Assembly (NCBI GenBank): GCA_964636275.1
Contig: CAZWRN010000004.1
Coordinates: 6,120 to 70,119 of the forward strand
DNA length: 64,000 bases
Direction of reading: 5' to 3'
Source of the DNA: CAZWRN01 sp964636275
GTDB taxonomy: Bacteria > Patescibacteriota > Microgenomatia > Daviesbacterales > UBA10151
In this document: positions 8,415 through 17,890 of the stretch, piece after piece
How the letters are laid out: every line of letters starts with the position of its first letter
Position numbering within the stretch: position 1 is the stretch's first letter
Notes under the pieces: model-generated
Databases searched by the model: none
What the model was told of the DNA's origin: nothing
What the model saw: only the letters and a program-made list of their open reading frames with translations
Translations under genes and position numbers: made by a program

Positions 8415-10040
8415 ATGAGTCATCTTACCTTAAAAAAAGCTCTTTTTATTGTGGCCGTTGTATGTATTCTATTTAGCGGCTGGATACGCTATGCCCAGGT
8501 TGCAAATTACAATTTTCCCTTCACTACTGATCAAGCCCGAGACATGATCGATTTACGAGATATCGTGGTTGGGATCAACCCGACTTTAGTTGGACCTACC
8601 ACATCAATCAATGGGGTCCGACTTGGTCCTGGCTACTATTATTTCAATGTTGTGCCTTTTGTAATTGGTCAAGGAGATCCAGCATTCTTAGTCTACTGGA
8701 ATCTATTGTTCTATCTTATTGCTGCTGTACTTCTGCTCTTATTACATACTAAAAAAGAGGTCGCCTTTGGCTTTTTTGCTTCTATTTTATTTATCTGTGC
8801 ACCTGGATATTTTCAAGCTACCCGCTACTTTTGGAACGCTCATGCTATGCCTTATTTCACAGTAGCCTTTTTTATTGCTTTGTATTTTTTCCTCAGAAAT
8901 CCATCGGTAAAAAAAGCTATATTGGTTGGTTTATCTGCTGGCATAGGGCTCCAATTTGAAGCTGCTTTTGGCATTTTATTTATGCCTTTTGCTTTATTAA
9001 TCAGCGGATTTTTCTATAAAAAGATCGACTGGAAGTTATTTTTGTATCAGATATTTGGTTTTTGTCTGACATTAGTGCCACAAATATTATTTGAACTAAA
9101 AAATAATTTTGCTATGACTCAAATATTCATATCAGAAGTTACCGGTGACAGTCAGATCTTGGGAGAAAAACTAAGTTTTACTCAATCGATCCTGAATCAT
9201 ATTAATAGTTACATTCAATTTTCCCATGGTGTAATTGCCTTACCATACAACCTTGATTCAATAGTTTTAATTGCAGCTATTCTGTTCTTAGGGCTTAAAC
9301 TTTATCAAAAAAAGTTGGATCCAGATCTAAAAATCTACTTTTTGATCAGTCTGGGATTTCTGATTTTCTCATTCCTTTTTTATACTTTGTATCATTATCC
9401 CCTCAAAAGTTGGTATATTTTAGGTCTGCGCGTTCCTTATATTCTGCTTATAGCAACGTTTTTGACAGCAGTATACAACCACTTGCTTGAAAACAAATCT
9501 TATCGACATCTGCCCAAAACAGTCACTATTGCAGTTATTTTAATTTCTGTAGGATTATCCTTTCTGGACCAAAAACAGTTCATTCCAACCAATGATAAAT
9601 TCAGATCTGATGATAAAAGTAATTTAAGAAACTCTATTGAAGCCATCGATTGGGTCTATGAAAAAACCCAAGGTAGAGGGTTTAAAGCCTACAACTATAT
9701 TCCATCAGTTTATGACTTTCCGTATCAATATTTATATTGGTGGCACGGAACCAAAACTTATGGATATCAACCTGAAATAATCACCTATAAAGACAATGTC
9801 CCGGAGTATATTCCAAATAATAAACAGTTTCTAACCAAAACAAAATCTCAAGAAGACAATTTAATTGCCATGATTTATGAAGATGATGAGTCTATGGATA
9901 GAATCTTTGCCTGGGGGGGCAACTTTACCAAATATTGCCGGGTGACTGATATTAAGTATAGCTGGGGAACCACAGTCGAAATCAGACAACCATGTTTACC
10001 AGGAGAAGATTCACCTCGTCTTGAACCAGCCAGAAGATAA
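8415..10040 (+). CDS. GT-C membrane glycosyltransferase with DQARD / GPTTS / GPGYYY motifs
   Basis: A 541-residue protein, one of the few plus-strand genes in the glycosylation block. After the first helix it carries TTDQARDMIDL, then LVGPTTS and LGPGYYYFN, followed by about ten helices and a ~120-residue extracytoplasmic C-terminal part. Paralogues at 23492-25027 and 45908-47437 share the D-x-RD, LxGPxT and GPxYYY motifs, so the three define a recognisable GT39/ArnT-like subfamily. It should transfer a lipid-linked sugar outside the membrane. It meets the minus-strand gene at 10041 with no gap. The substrate is unknown. Confidence 0.75.
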   Translation: MSHLTLKKALFIVAVVCILFSGWIRYAQVANYNFPFTTDQARDMIDLRDIVVGINPTLVGPTTSINGVRLGPGYYYFNVVPFVIGQGDPAFLVYWNLLFYLIAAVLLLLLHTKKEVAFGFFASILFICAPGYFQATRYFWNAHAMPYFTVAFFIALYFFLRNPSVKKAILVGLSAGIGLQFEAAFGILFMPFALLISGFFYKKIDWKLFLYQIFGFCLTLVPQILFELKNNFAMTQIFISEVTGDSQILGEKLSFTQSILNHINSYIQFSHGVIALPYNLDSIVLIAAILFLGLKLYQKKLDPDLKIYFLISLGFLIFSFLFYTLYHYPLKSWYILGLRVPYILLIATFLTAVYNHLLENKSYRHLPKTVTIAVILISVGLSFLDQKQFIPTNDKFRSDDKSNLRNSIEAIDWVYEKTQGRGFKAYNYIPSVYDFPYQYLYWWHGTKTYGYQPEIITYKDNVPEYIPNNKQFLTKTKSQEDNLIAMIYEDDESMDRIFAWGGNFTKYCRVTDIKYSWGTTVEIRQPCLPGEDSPRLEPARR

Positions 10041-11399
10041 TTACTTTTTTATTTTGAGAAACTTTGGAACTGGCAATTTTAAAGTTTTAACAAAGATAAA
10101 GAATATCACTACATTGATCGCCGATAAGATCCTTGTCACAGTATTATCATTCCAGATGATTGCTTGATGAAGCCATTCCCACTGTCTGGGTACCCACCAG
10201 CCATGATACAAATTCACCCAAAAGATAATACTCATGACTAACCAAGCTTTGAGAAACTTGGGATAATACACCAGACACATCATAGAAAAAACAACCCCAG
10301 CAAAAACATATCTTTCAAGCATATTTATCATAAATATCCAACTACCAAGTCCAACTACAGCAAAAGCCGTCAATATAGTTTTCTGATTTTTAACTCTAAC
10401 AATCCAAATTGCAATCAGATTGATTACTGCAAAAGACAACCATCCCCACACATATGCAGGGATTCCTAAGTAAGGAGTGAAATGTTCTCTAGCATTATTA
10501 CCAATAAATACATGCCAAAAATTGAAAGAATTGGTTGATACCCTAAACCCTGATTTAAATAAAATTTTATTTTTCAGATCATAATTTATAAACTGCCAAA
10601 GATTATCATTTGTAAATATCGTAATTGTTAGCAAAAAACCTCCAATTGCCAATGCAATACCCGCTATATACTCTAAAATATTCTTTCTGGCAGATAAATA
10701 AATCCATCCAAACAATGGAATAAATATCAAAGAAGTTGGTTTCATACTCACTGAAATCATTAGCAAAAAAGGTGCTATAAAAACATTTTTTTTGATCAGT
10801 GCCCAGACTGATAATAGTAAAAACAAGAAACTAAGCTGATCAAACTGCCCCCATAAGGCAGAAATATAAAAACTAAACGGTGAAAAAAGATACAAAGTTG
10901 CAAAAAGAAAGGCTTTTTGTGAACTTTCTTTTCTCAGTATCAGAAAGATCACAACAGCGGTAAAGATATCAGCCAAAATTGCAATAAATTTAATTGACAG
11001 AAAAAAACCCAATTTTAAATATGACTCCGGGTACTGGGCATCCGTATACCATTTAACAAAATCAAAATACCAAAGCATATGTCCAGGAGCTAGATGTGGA
11101 ACAATATAATGAGAAGTAAATCGAAACCATTCCAAAGAATTAATATACAACCAAAAACTAGCCGCATAAACTAAATTAACCAATGGCGGTTGAGTTGGCC
11201 AAGAGTAGACCCAAACATTATTGTAGTAAAAATTTTTAGTACCGTTATTGTAAATCCATTCCCCCCAATAAGCCTGTGATAAGATATCCAAATGATAAAA
11301 AACTGGAGATAAAACGAGTCTCAAAATAAAACCGAATAAAATAGCTATCAACAGCCAAAACCATTTCTGTGAAATAATTTTCTTAAATTGTTTTTTCAT
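10041..11399 (-). CDS. Gpi18/PIG-like GT-C mannosyltransferase family protein
   Basis: A 452-residue polytopic protein and a paralogue of 350-1657. It shows AYWGEWIYNNGTKNFYYNN after the first helix, the short motif QPPLVNLVY near residue 75, and ALWGQFDQLSFLF near residue 185, followed by a basic C-terminal tail. The WGQ-D motif and the preceding PF.FYIS helix are those of Gpi18-like enzymes that use polyprenyl-phosphate mannose. The ATG is joined to the upstream gene by TAATG. The reaction is assigned from family only. Confidence 0.75.
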   Translation of the reverse strand: MKKQFKKIISQKWFWLLIAILFGFILRLVLSPVFYHLDILSQAYWGEWIYNNGTKNFYYNNVWVYSWPTQPPLVNLVYAASFWLYINSLEWFRFTSHYIVPHLAPGHMLWYFDFVKWYTDAQYPESYLKLGFFLSIKFIAILADIFTAVVIFLILRKESSQKAFLFATLYLFSPFSFYISALWGQFDQLSFLFLLLSVWALIKKNVFIAPFLLMISVSMKPTSLIFIPLFGWIYLSARKNILEYIAGIALAIGGFLLTITIFTNDNLWQFINYDLKNKILFKSGFRVSTNSFNFWHVFIGNNAREHFTPYLGIPAYVWGWLSFAVINLIAIWIVRVKNQKTILTAFAVVGLGSWIFMINMLERYVFAGVVFSMMCLVYYPKFLKAWLVMSIIFWVNLYHGWWVPRQWEWLHQAIIWNDNTVTRILSAINVVIFFIFVKTLKLPVPKFLKIKK

Positions 11400-14300
11400 T
11401 ATCTTCTTTGATAGATTGCCACATCCTGATTGTCAAATATCTTTTCAACTCCCAATCGACCTTCATCTACCTTAACGTTCATTTGTTTGGGTATATAAAT
11501 ATACTTTATATCATTCTTTTCAAGCAATACTTGCGAATTATTATTTCCTTTCAAAATTTCTCTTGTAGCATTTACCCTTGGCAAACTATCTATATTGAGA
11601 ATCTCCAAATTGACTGAATCCGCAACAAAAGAAGGCTTGCCAGAAAAGGCACTGACATAAGATGTCGATGTATAGGCAAACAAGGGCTTTGGGGCTCCAA
11701 ACCGTGCATTCAGCCTTTCATCATACACCGGTGACATGACTACACCTTCTGGTTTTAATTTTAAAATGTTTAATGCTTCGATTTCAGTAACAGCCAACTT
11801 TGCCGGCGGTCTTTTTGGCAGATAGTGTACCAAGGTACTCATAGTTGTTGGTACGGTCAAAAAAACTATCAGTAAAACCAGGACAGGGCTAATGAATTTA
11901 GGGATTTTAAACAACCATTTTGCTAAAACAAGTCCGGTGAGTAATGATTGCAACATCAATGAATAATAGAAAAACTGAACAATATTCCAGTTGGTTCCTG
12001 CCTGAAGAAACAACATCGGAAGAATAAAACCTATTAAAGATAATAAACTAATTAAACCGAACTTTCTGTAAGGGGTGGTATCTGTATATGAAAAAATTCT
12101 CAACCCCATGTTGCCTACCAGAAAAATCATTATCGCTACTCCCATGGCCATCCATTCTTTATACCAAACCCCTGACTGCATCGTTAAAAGCAATCGTGGC
12201 CAAAAAAGTCGATCCTCAAATTCCAACATAGTCCTGACCAACCAGAACGGTGAAAAACTAATGAGACTATTACTTGATGAGTTGTTTGGTAAAAAGACAA
12301 TCAGTGACAAGACAGCAACCAGTACAGACATGACTAAAAACCACCATTTACCCTTAACCAATTTAACCAAAGATACCAGTCCTAAAGCAGACAGCAATAA
12401 AACACCAGCATAAGCTTTAAATTCAATTAATGTCCCCCAGAGTAATATCAGCAGCAAACCCTTTTTAAATACTTCCCTTTTTTGATTGAAATCAAAAGAA
12501 TAATATATATATAGTCCCGCAAATAATAAAAATATTGAGCTAGCAAAAGGTGGATTGAGTAAAGTCGATATCGATTGCTGAGCCCAAAAAGTTGTCTCCC
12601 CTCCAAATGATCCATTCCTAAAAAATGAGACTAGCCAACCAAAACTTCCACCAAAGTAAATGAAAAACAGGGCTAATAATCCAGCCAACTTTGATCTAGA
12701 CCAGGAATAATCAAGCTTTCTTGCTAACAACACAACCAAATGATATGCCATCAAGCCAATTCCTAAACTAAGTAACAACGGGAAAAATCTAAATAACAGA
12801 TTTTGCGCATCAACCCCCAGAAGCTTAACTATCTGAGCTAAAACTAGATCATAAAAATAGTGATAATTTTCAAGCTTTTGGCCTGCAAAAATAAAATTAT
12901 CAGGAGGTACTTTTTCAGTTAATGCATTAATTAGCTGCAAATGCCAAATACCATCATGTCCATTTGGTCCCCAATACCCATAACCATAATTAAATAACAA
13001 CCCGTTTTTAACCTGCGTTAACATCCAGGTTATCGATCCTACCCCAACAATCAACCAAGCGAACACATCGGTTTTTTCAATTAAAATTTTATTTGGACCA
13101 ACTTTCTTATAAAATCCTACTCCTAATGCCACCACTGGAATCAACCATAAAGCCATCTCAACTCTCATCCAGGCCAATACAAATGCCAACAAACTAAAGA
13201 TCGCCATCCCAACCGGTACTGACAACAACAATCGGCGAGACAAAACAAATCCAGGAAAAATCAAAAACAGCAACACAAAAATCAAAAATTTAAACCCGTC
13301 TAGAAATAGTCCGGGTAATACTTTTGCCCATTCCACGTAGGAAACAAAATCCGCTTCATTTTGATACACTACTTGATTTGATTTTTGGGAAGATTCAACC
13401 GCATTTAATATTGCTGTAGCAATGGTTTTAATTTCATCATCAACCCGAATATCGTTGGATAAAAATGTAATAGTCCGACTGAGCCCTGCGCCATTTACAT
13501 AAGAGATCTTTAATCCTTCCACTGTTTTCTCCGACTTAAATTCTGTAACAACACCTTCATCGATCACCCATTTAGTCCCATAATTTATCTCATCAATTGC
13601 CTGATTGGCACTAAAACCCAGCTTCAATCCATCACAAGCTTTGGCATAACACGCCTCTTCTACTCCATCATTAAACTGCCGAAGATCTCTGACAACTACA
13701 CCTTCATTGTTTACAAACAATCCAACCCTGTATCTATCGGTCTGATACCAGACCACTTTACCATCACTTCCTAATGGATCATCAGAAAAAATTTCCAGCT
13801 TAGGTGATATTTTGGGATTTGCTTTACGGTACGCTTGACCAAAACGTTCCATTGTAACTACTTGGGTATTAGTCAGACCAGCTACATATTCCACCTGCTT
13901 GGAATATTCTTCACCAAATTGTTTCCAATCAAAATCATTTTCTAATCCCACTACCAGCTGTGGATAAGGTGATACCAACTTTTTAAAATAATCTATTCCC
14001 AAATCATGCAAAATATAGTCATTAGCCTGAACAGAAAATGTACTTTCAAAAACACTATTTCCATACCCATTGAAAGGATCTCTGGCAGCCCACTGTATAG
14101 TTGTAATTCCAATCTTTTCTTTCTCAGAAGAGGCTGGCATTAGAGCATTCTTTTTACTTGGATAAAACGGTGAAGACCAATACTGCCCCCAGACCTGGTA
14201 ACCATCAGTTGAAAATTGATCAGCCACATCCATATTCATCTCAACCTGGTATTTATCTTTCATATATTGCAGTGAATATGCATCAATCCACCAGGCACCA

Positions 14301-14761
14301 ACTGATTTAGGATAACGACCAAAAATAGATTTATATTGGGACATTGCAGTATCAATCAGCTTCAGACGGTCTTCGGGAGAATATCCAATTACCAGTACAG
14401 ATTTGGCAAAATGCCAGTTGGGGCTCTGATTGTAAATTACCCCCGAATCGTTGGTTAGTGTCGGTGTGACCTCCAAGAACAAACCAACCTCTTGTTTTGA
14501 ATTTAGATTTTTTAAAAATTCCTGAACAGTATTATTTTTAAGTGCATCATAGCGCACCATCCAGGTAGCCTCAATGTTTTTACTATTGATCAGTTCATAC
14601 TGTTTTTGGGGTGTTTCTAAAATTGAATAAGGATAACTCCAAAAATCTTCACCCCGGATTGGATTGACGATAGTTATCTGCTTTTGTTCCTGGGCTGATA
14701 CAGCCGGAACAAAAATTATACTTATTATCAATATTAATAATGCTGCTAATAATTTAGACAC
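11399..14761 (-). CDS. Secreted deacetylase/glycosidase-like domain fused to a GT-C-like polytopic domain
   Basis: A large protein of about 1120 residues. I prefer the GTG at 14761, which has GGAG 8 nt upstream and overlaps the flippase stop by 8 nt, over the TTG at 14785. A signal-like helix ending in VSAQEQ leads into a ~300-residue extracytoplasmic domain resembling the polysaccharide-deacetylase/GH57 barrel (KNIEATWMVRYD, GRYPKSVGAWWIDAYS). A beta-rich stretch of about 130 residues follows, then at least a dozen helices with KLENYHYFYDL, similar to the YYY motif of DUF2298 membrane proteins. The classical NodB TFDDG motif is absent. It may trim and transfer the same glycan, but that is inference. 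Confidence 0.6.
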   Translation of the reverse strand: MSKLLAALLILIISIIFVPAVSAQEQKQITIVNPIRGEDFWSYPYSILETPQKQYELINSKNIEATWMVRYDALKNNTVQEFLKNLNSKQEVGLFLEVTPTLTNDSGVIYNQSPNWHFAKSVLVIGYSPEDRLKLIDTAMSQYKSIFGRYPKSVGAWWIDAYSLQYMKDKYQVEMNMDVADQFSTDGYQVWGQYWSSPFYPSKKNALMPASSEKEKIGITTIQWAARDPFNGYGNSVFESTFSVQANDYILHDLGIDYFKKLVSPYPQLVVGLENDFDWKQFGEEYSKQVEYVAGLTNTQVVTMERFGQAYRKANPKISPKLEIFSDDPLGSDGKVVWYQTDRYRVGLFVNNEGVVVRDLRQFNDGVEEACYAKACDGLKLGFSANQAIDEINYGTKWVIDEGVVTEFKSEKTVEGLKISYVNGAGLSRTITFLSNDIRVDDEIKTIATAILNAVESSQKSNQVVYQNEADFVSYVEWAKVLPGLFLDGFKFLIFVLLFLIFPGFVLSRRLLLSVPVGMAIFSLLAFVLAWMRVEMALWLIPVVALGVGFYKKVGPNKILIEKTDVFAWLIVGVGSITWMLTQVKNGLLFNYGYGYWGPNGHDGIWHLQLINALTEKVPPDNFIFAGQKLENYHYFYDLVLAQIVKLLGVDAQNLLFRFFPLLLSLGIGLMAYHLVVLLARKLDYSWSRSKLAGLLALFFIYFGGSFGWLVSFFRNGSFGGETTFWAQQSISTLLNPPFASSIFLLFAGLYIYYSFDFNQKREVFKKGLLLILLWGTLIEFKAYAGVLLLSALGLVSLVKLVKGKWWFLVMSVLVAVLSLIVFLPNNSSSNSLISFSPFWLVRTMLEFEDRLFWPRLLLTMQSGVWYKEWMAMGVAIMIFLVGNMGLRIFSYTDTTPYRKFGLISLLSLIGFILPMLFLQAGTNWNIVQFFYYSLMLQSLLTGLVLAKWLFKIPKFISPVLVLLIVFLTVPTTMSTLVHYLPKRPPAKLAVTEIEALNILKLKPEGVVMSPVYDERLNARFGAPKPLFAYTSTSYVSAFSGKPSFVADSVNLEILNIDSLPRVNATREILKGNNNSQVLLEKNDIKYIYIPKQMNVKVDEGRLGVEKIFDNQDVAIYQRR

Positions 14762-16184
14762 TTCTAAAACTCCTAATCGTTTCAAATATTTTATTTTTTG
14801 CCAAAACGAAGATACTAATACTATAAAGTAGTATTCCAGCTATAATCAAACCGACTAAGACAAAAATATTTTTTGGTAAATACAACGAAATAAGATATAG
14901 CAGAATAGCCATCACTGCGGAAGCTAAAAAAGGTTTAAATAAAGTCCCTATCACATCAATATCAAGCATCCTACTCACCAATACAATCGGTATTATTGAA
15001 GTAAATGAGATTAGCAAATAGGCTACAGCCACACCGGTATAATCAAAATAAATTGCAAAAATTGGGGCTAAAATCCAGGTTAACAGAGTCCACATAACCA
15101 TTAGAATTAGAGTGATTTTTATCTTTCCAATGGCATTTAAGACGTTGGTAAAGGTTGTAGAAGGAATTGCCCAAAAAGAGGCAAAAACAAATATGTATAT
15201 TAAATGCATTGTTGGTTGGAATTTTTGTTTACCCATAACTTCGATAAATACTGGAAGTACAGCCAAAATCCCGAAAAGTACTGGATACAATAAAATCACC
15301 GTTAAAAAAAGTGCTTTTTCAACTATTACTTTCAAGGCATCTTTATCATGTTGTAAACGGGAAAAAGCCGGGAATGTTACCCTGATTACAATACTCATAA
15401 CTTCTAAAGGCCGATTGGCAATTCCCTGTGCCCAACTGATATATCCAGTTTTTTCACTACCCAAAATGAAAGCTGTAATTAATGGTGTGAGTCGATCTTT
15501 AAGCAAGGCTAAAATGGAATTTAGTTGAAAAGGCACCCCAAAATGAAATAGTGCTTTTGCGGATTCTTTCGAATAACCTATTCTTATTCTCCAGGGGGCT
15601 AATATATATATAGTAACTACCCCAATCACTCTTTGGGCCAAAACTGCCCAGACAAACGCCCAAATACCATAGTTATTAAAGCTTAAGTAAATCAATAAAC
15701 CATTAAAGACTATCGCTTCCACAATATCAGTCCACACAACCCGTTCAAATCTCAGATCTCGTTCTAATAAAACGCTGGGGATTACTTTTAATGATGTTAA
15801 GAAAAAACCGACCGCCAGTACCCGTATCAACCACATCCCCCCTTCATCAAAATTGTAATAAGTAGCTAGCGAAGGCGCTGCCAACCAAATAGCTAGGCAG
15901 ATGACCAAGGCAACAACCTCTTGAATCAGAAAAGTTGTTTTTAAATCATGTTCAGTTACTTCCTTCTTTTGAATTATTGCGCCAGCAAGTCCAAAGTCTG
16001 AAAAATAACTAAAAAATGCTAATATGCCTGATGCTATAACGAAAATACCCAACAACGAAAATGGCAGGATAGAGGCCAAAACAACATAGATAGTTAAGAA
16101 ATTTATAACATCAAGAATAGTTTTTCTCAGTGTTAAACTTAAAAAACCTCTGGTTAACTTCTTATTAATAGTCTGTATATCCAT
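14754..16184 (-). CDS. Wzx-type polysaccharide flippase (MOP superfamily)
   Basis: About 476 residues with fourteen or so predicted helices. The N-terminal stretch LTRGFLSLTLRKTILDVINF and YFSDFGLAGAIIQKKEVTE are typical of the WzxC/polysaccharide export branch (PF13440/PF01943), which flips undecaprenyl-linked oligosaccharides across the membrane. I choose the ATG at 16184 because it forms TGATG with the upstream stop and has AAAGGTGG about 12 nt before it; an in-frame start at 16217 would overlap the neighbour by 34 nt. It is the only lipid-linked oligosaccharide transporter seen in this cluster, so it probably serves the surrounding transferases. Confidence 0.85.
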   Translation of the reverse strand: MDIQTINKKLTRGFLSLTLRKTILDVINFLTIYVVLASILPFSLLGIFVIASGILAFFSYFSDFGLAGAIIQKKEVTEHDLKTTFLIQEVVALVICLAIWLAAPSLATYYNFDEGGMWLIRVLAVGFFLTSLKVIPSVLLERDLRFERVVWTDIVEAIVFNGLLIYLSFNNYGIWAFVWAVLAQRVIGVVTIYILAPWRIRIGYSKESAKALFHFGVPFQLNSILALLKDRLTPLITAFILGSEKTGYISWAQGIANRPLEVMSIVIRVTFPAFSRLQHDKDALKVIVEKALFLTVILLYPVLFGILAVLPVFIEVMGKQKFQPTMHLIYIFVFASFWAIPSTTFTNVLNAIGKIKITLILMVMWTLLTWILAPIFAIYFDYTGVAVAYLLISFTSIIPIVLVSRMLDIDVIGTLFKPFLASAVMAILLYLISLYLPKNIFVLVGLIIAGILLYSISIFVLAKNKIFETIRSFRSV

Positions 16185-17890
16185 CAGCTTAAAACCACCT
16201 TTCTGGCTCTTTTCCAATAGATAAATATGATCAATAGGACACCTGAAATTATAGTTATAATATTGGCTATTATTCTTATGGGGGTATTAAACAATTTTCC
16301 ATAAACTGAATATTCCCCTGGAGGCAGATCTATTCTCAATCTTCCCCAATGGTTTTCGTCCGAATGAGGGTACTCTTTTCCATTGACAAAAACTTTCCAG
16401 TTTGGATATTCAATAATTGGTATCTCCACATTGGCTGTCTCATCAACTTTGATAGTAAAGGTGAAACTATCAGAAGCCACCTGATAATTTTCGGGATCCG
16501 CTTTACCGGAACGAATCTCAGGTTCAAAAGGAGCTCTAGCTTGAGGTTCGTAATAAGCAGCTTTTGGCAAATAATCCAAAAGCCCGGCTTTTTGCTGAAT
16601 CTCCCATAAAGGATCTGATAGTTTTTGATTATCATCAATCCATGGATAAAAATCCTTTGGAACAAAAAACTGCCAATTTAAAAAGAAAGTTACAAGTACC
16701 AAGATACAAGAAACAAGAAACTGAATTTTTCTAGGTAATACAAAAACGACGAATCCACCTATTAAACTTGACGTAAAAATGGCTAGTGATAAAAATCGCC
16801 AGGGAAACTGCGCATATTGAATAGCACCCACGGCTTCCCAGATAAAGGCTGATTTGTTGTGCATGAAAAAAAGTGAGATGCCAAACAACCCTGTCATTAA
16901 GATCGCAATAAGCGTTTCTATTTTGATTAAGCTTTTTCTATGTTGAATCAGAATCCAAAGGAAAATAAATCCGGCCGCTACGACCAACCACCAATGAGGC
17001 CAACCTACCTGAAATGAGATAGTATCTCCATTGCCAAAAACACTGGCTCCATAATCCCAGGTTCGTTCAAAAAATATTTGCGGCACAGTGACGAAATGAG
17101 CCCGAAAATCGCTCCCTCCTTCGAGCAAAGTCTCAGTTCGAACTAAATCCTTTTCCAGAAAAACTGGTAAGACAAAAAAAGCAGCTAAGCCAATCCCCAA
17201 TAAGCCAGCTATGACGACCGGTTTAAGTTTGTGGAAGTTGAATGCTGCAAGCTGAAAGCTAATCAGTAAAATCCAAATCCCTAAAACTGGAATGAAAAAC
17301 ATCGTCATAATGTTGTGACACATCAAAAATAGTGCCAGAGAAACTGACGCTCCAATAAAGTTACCGATGGTTCTTTGCTGAATTAATTTAAGAAAATAGA
17401 AAAAAACAAATGGAATCACTGCTAGTGCAAAACTTTCTGCAATCGCGCCTCTGACATAACCATCCAACGCCCGATAAGGCGCAAATTGATACAATACTCC
17501 CGCTGTTAAACCAGCCCAGTCACCATACAGACGACGAGCCAAAAAATACATACCAAAACCACCGATAAAAAGTGGGATAAAAAATAAGACTTTAGCTGCA
17601 CCGACAAAACCAAAAATATAACTGGCAACACCGCCAATATAGTAAGGCAGCACACTGTAATAGTTAAAAAGCGGATAACCATTTCCATAGCCCATATCCG
17701 GGACCCATCGACAAGGGATCTGTCCAGTATCAAAACACTTTCTCATCTCAAAAATCCGCATCACTTGTAAATCATCATGGTGAAAAAAGTATCCCGGCAT
17801 AAAAGTTGGCCAAACAATAAATCCAGTTAAAAGGATTAACAATACCAACTGTAAAAACATTAAAGGAAGTTTTTTAATCTTTTGTAGCAT
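16184..17890 (-). CDS. PTPS-related/YfhO-like polytopic membrane protein
   Basis: About 568 residues. The start ATG at 17890 has a perfect AAGGAG 7 nt upstream; a TTG at 17911 would add seven residues. After the first helix comes FFHHDDLQVMR, then IPCRWVPDMGYGNGYPLFNYY, then PYRALDGYVRGAIAE. These are the hallmarks of the 6-pyruvoyl-tetrahydropterin synthase-related membrane family (PF10131), which despite its name has a GT-C-like layout. A short beta-rich domain and one helix close the protein. The next upstream gene is a tandem paralogue. Role in glycan transfer is inferred from context. Confidence 0.75.
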   Translation of the reverse strand: MLQKIKKLPLMFLQLVLLILLTGFIVWPTFMPGYFFHHDDLQVMRIFEMRKCFDTGQIPCRWVPDMGYGNGYPLFNYYSVLPYYIGGVASYIFGFVGAAKVLFFIPLFIGGFGMYFLARRLYGDWAGLTAGVLYQFAPYRALDGYVRGAIAESFALAVIPFVFFYFLKLIQQRTIGNFIGASVSLALFLMCHNIMTMFFIPVLGIWILLISFQLAAFNFHKLKPVVIAGLLGIGLAAFFVLPVFLEKDLVRTETLLEGGSDFRAHFVTVPQIFFERTWDYGASVFGNGDTISFQVGWPHWWLVVAAGFIFLWILIQHRKSLIKIETLIAILMTGLFGISLFFMHNKSAFIWEAVGAIQYAQFPWRFLSLAIFTSSLIGGFVVFVLPRKIQFLVSCILVLVTFFLNWQFFVPKDFYPWIDDNQKLSDPLWEIQQKAGLLDYLPKAAYYEPQARAPFEPEIRSGKADPENYQVASDSFTFTIKVDETANVEIPIIEYPNWKVFVNGKEYPHSDENHWGRLRIDLPPGEYSVYGKLFNTPIRIIANIITIISGVLLIIFIYWKRARKVVLS

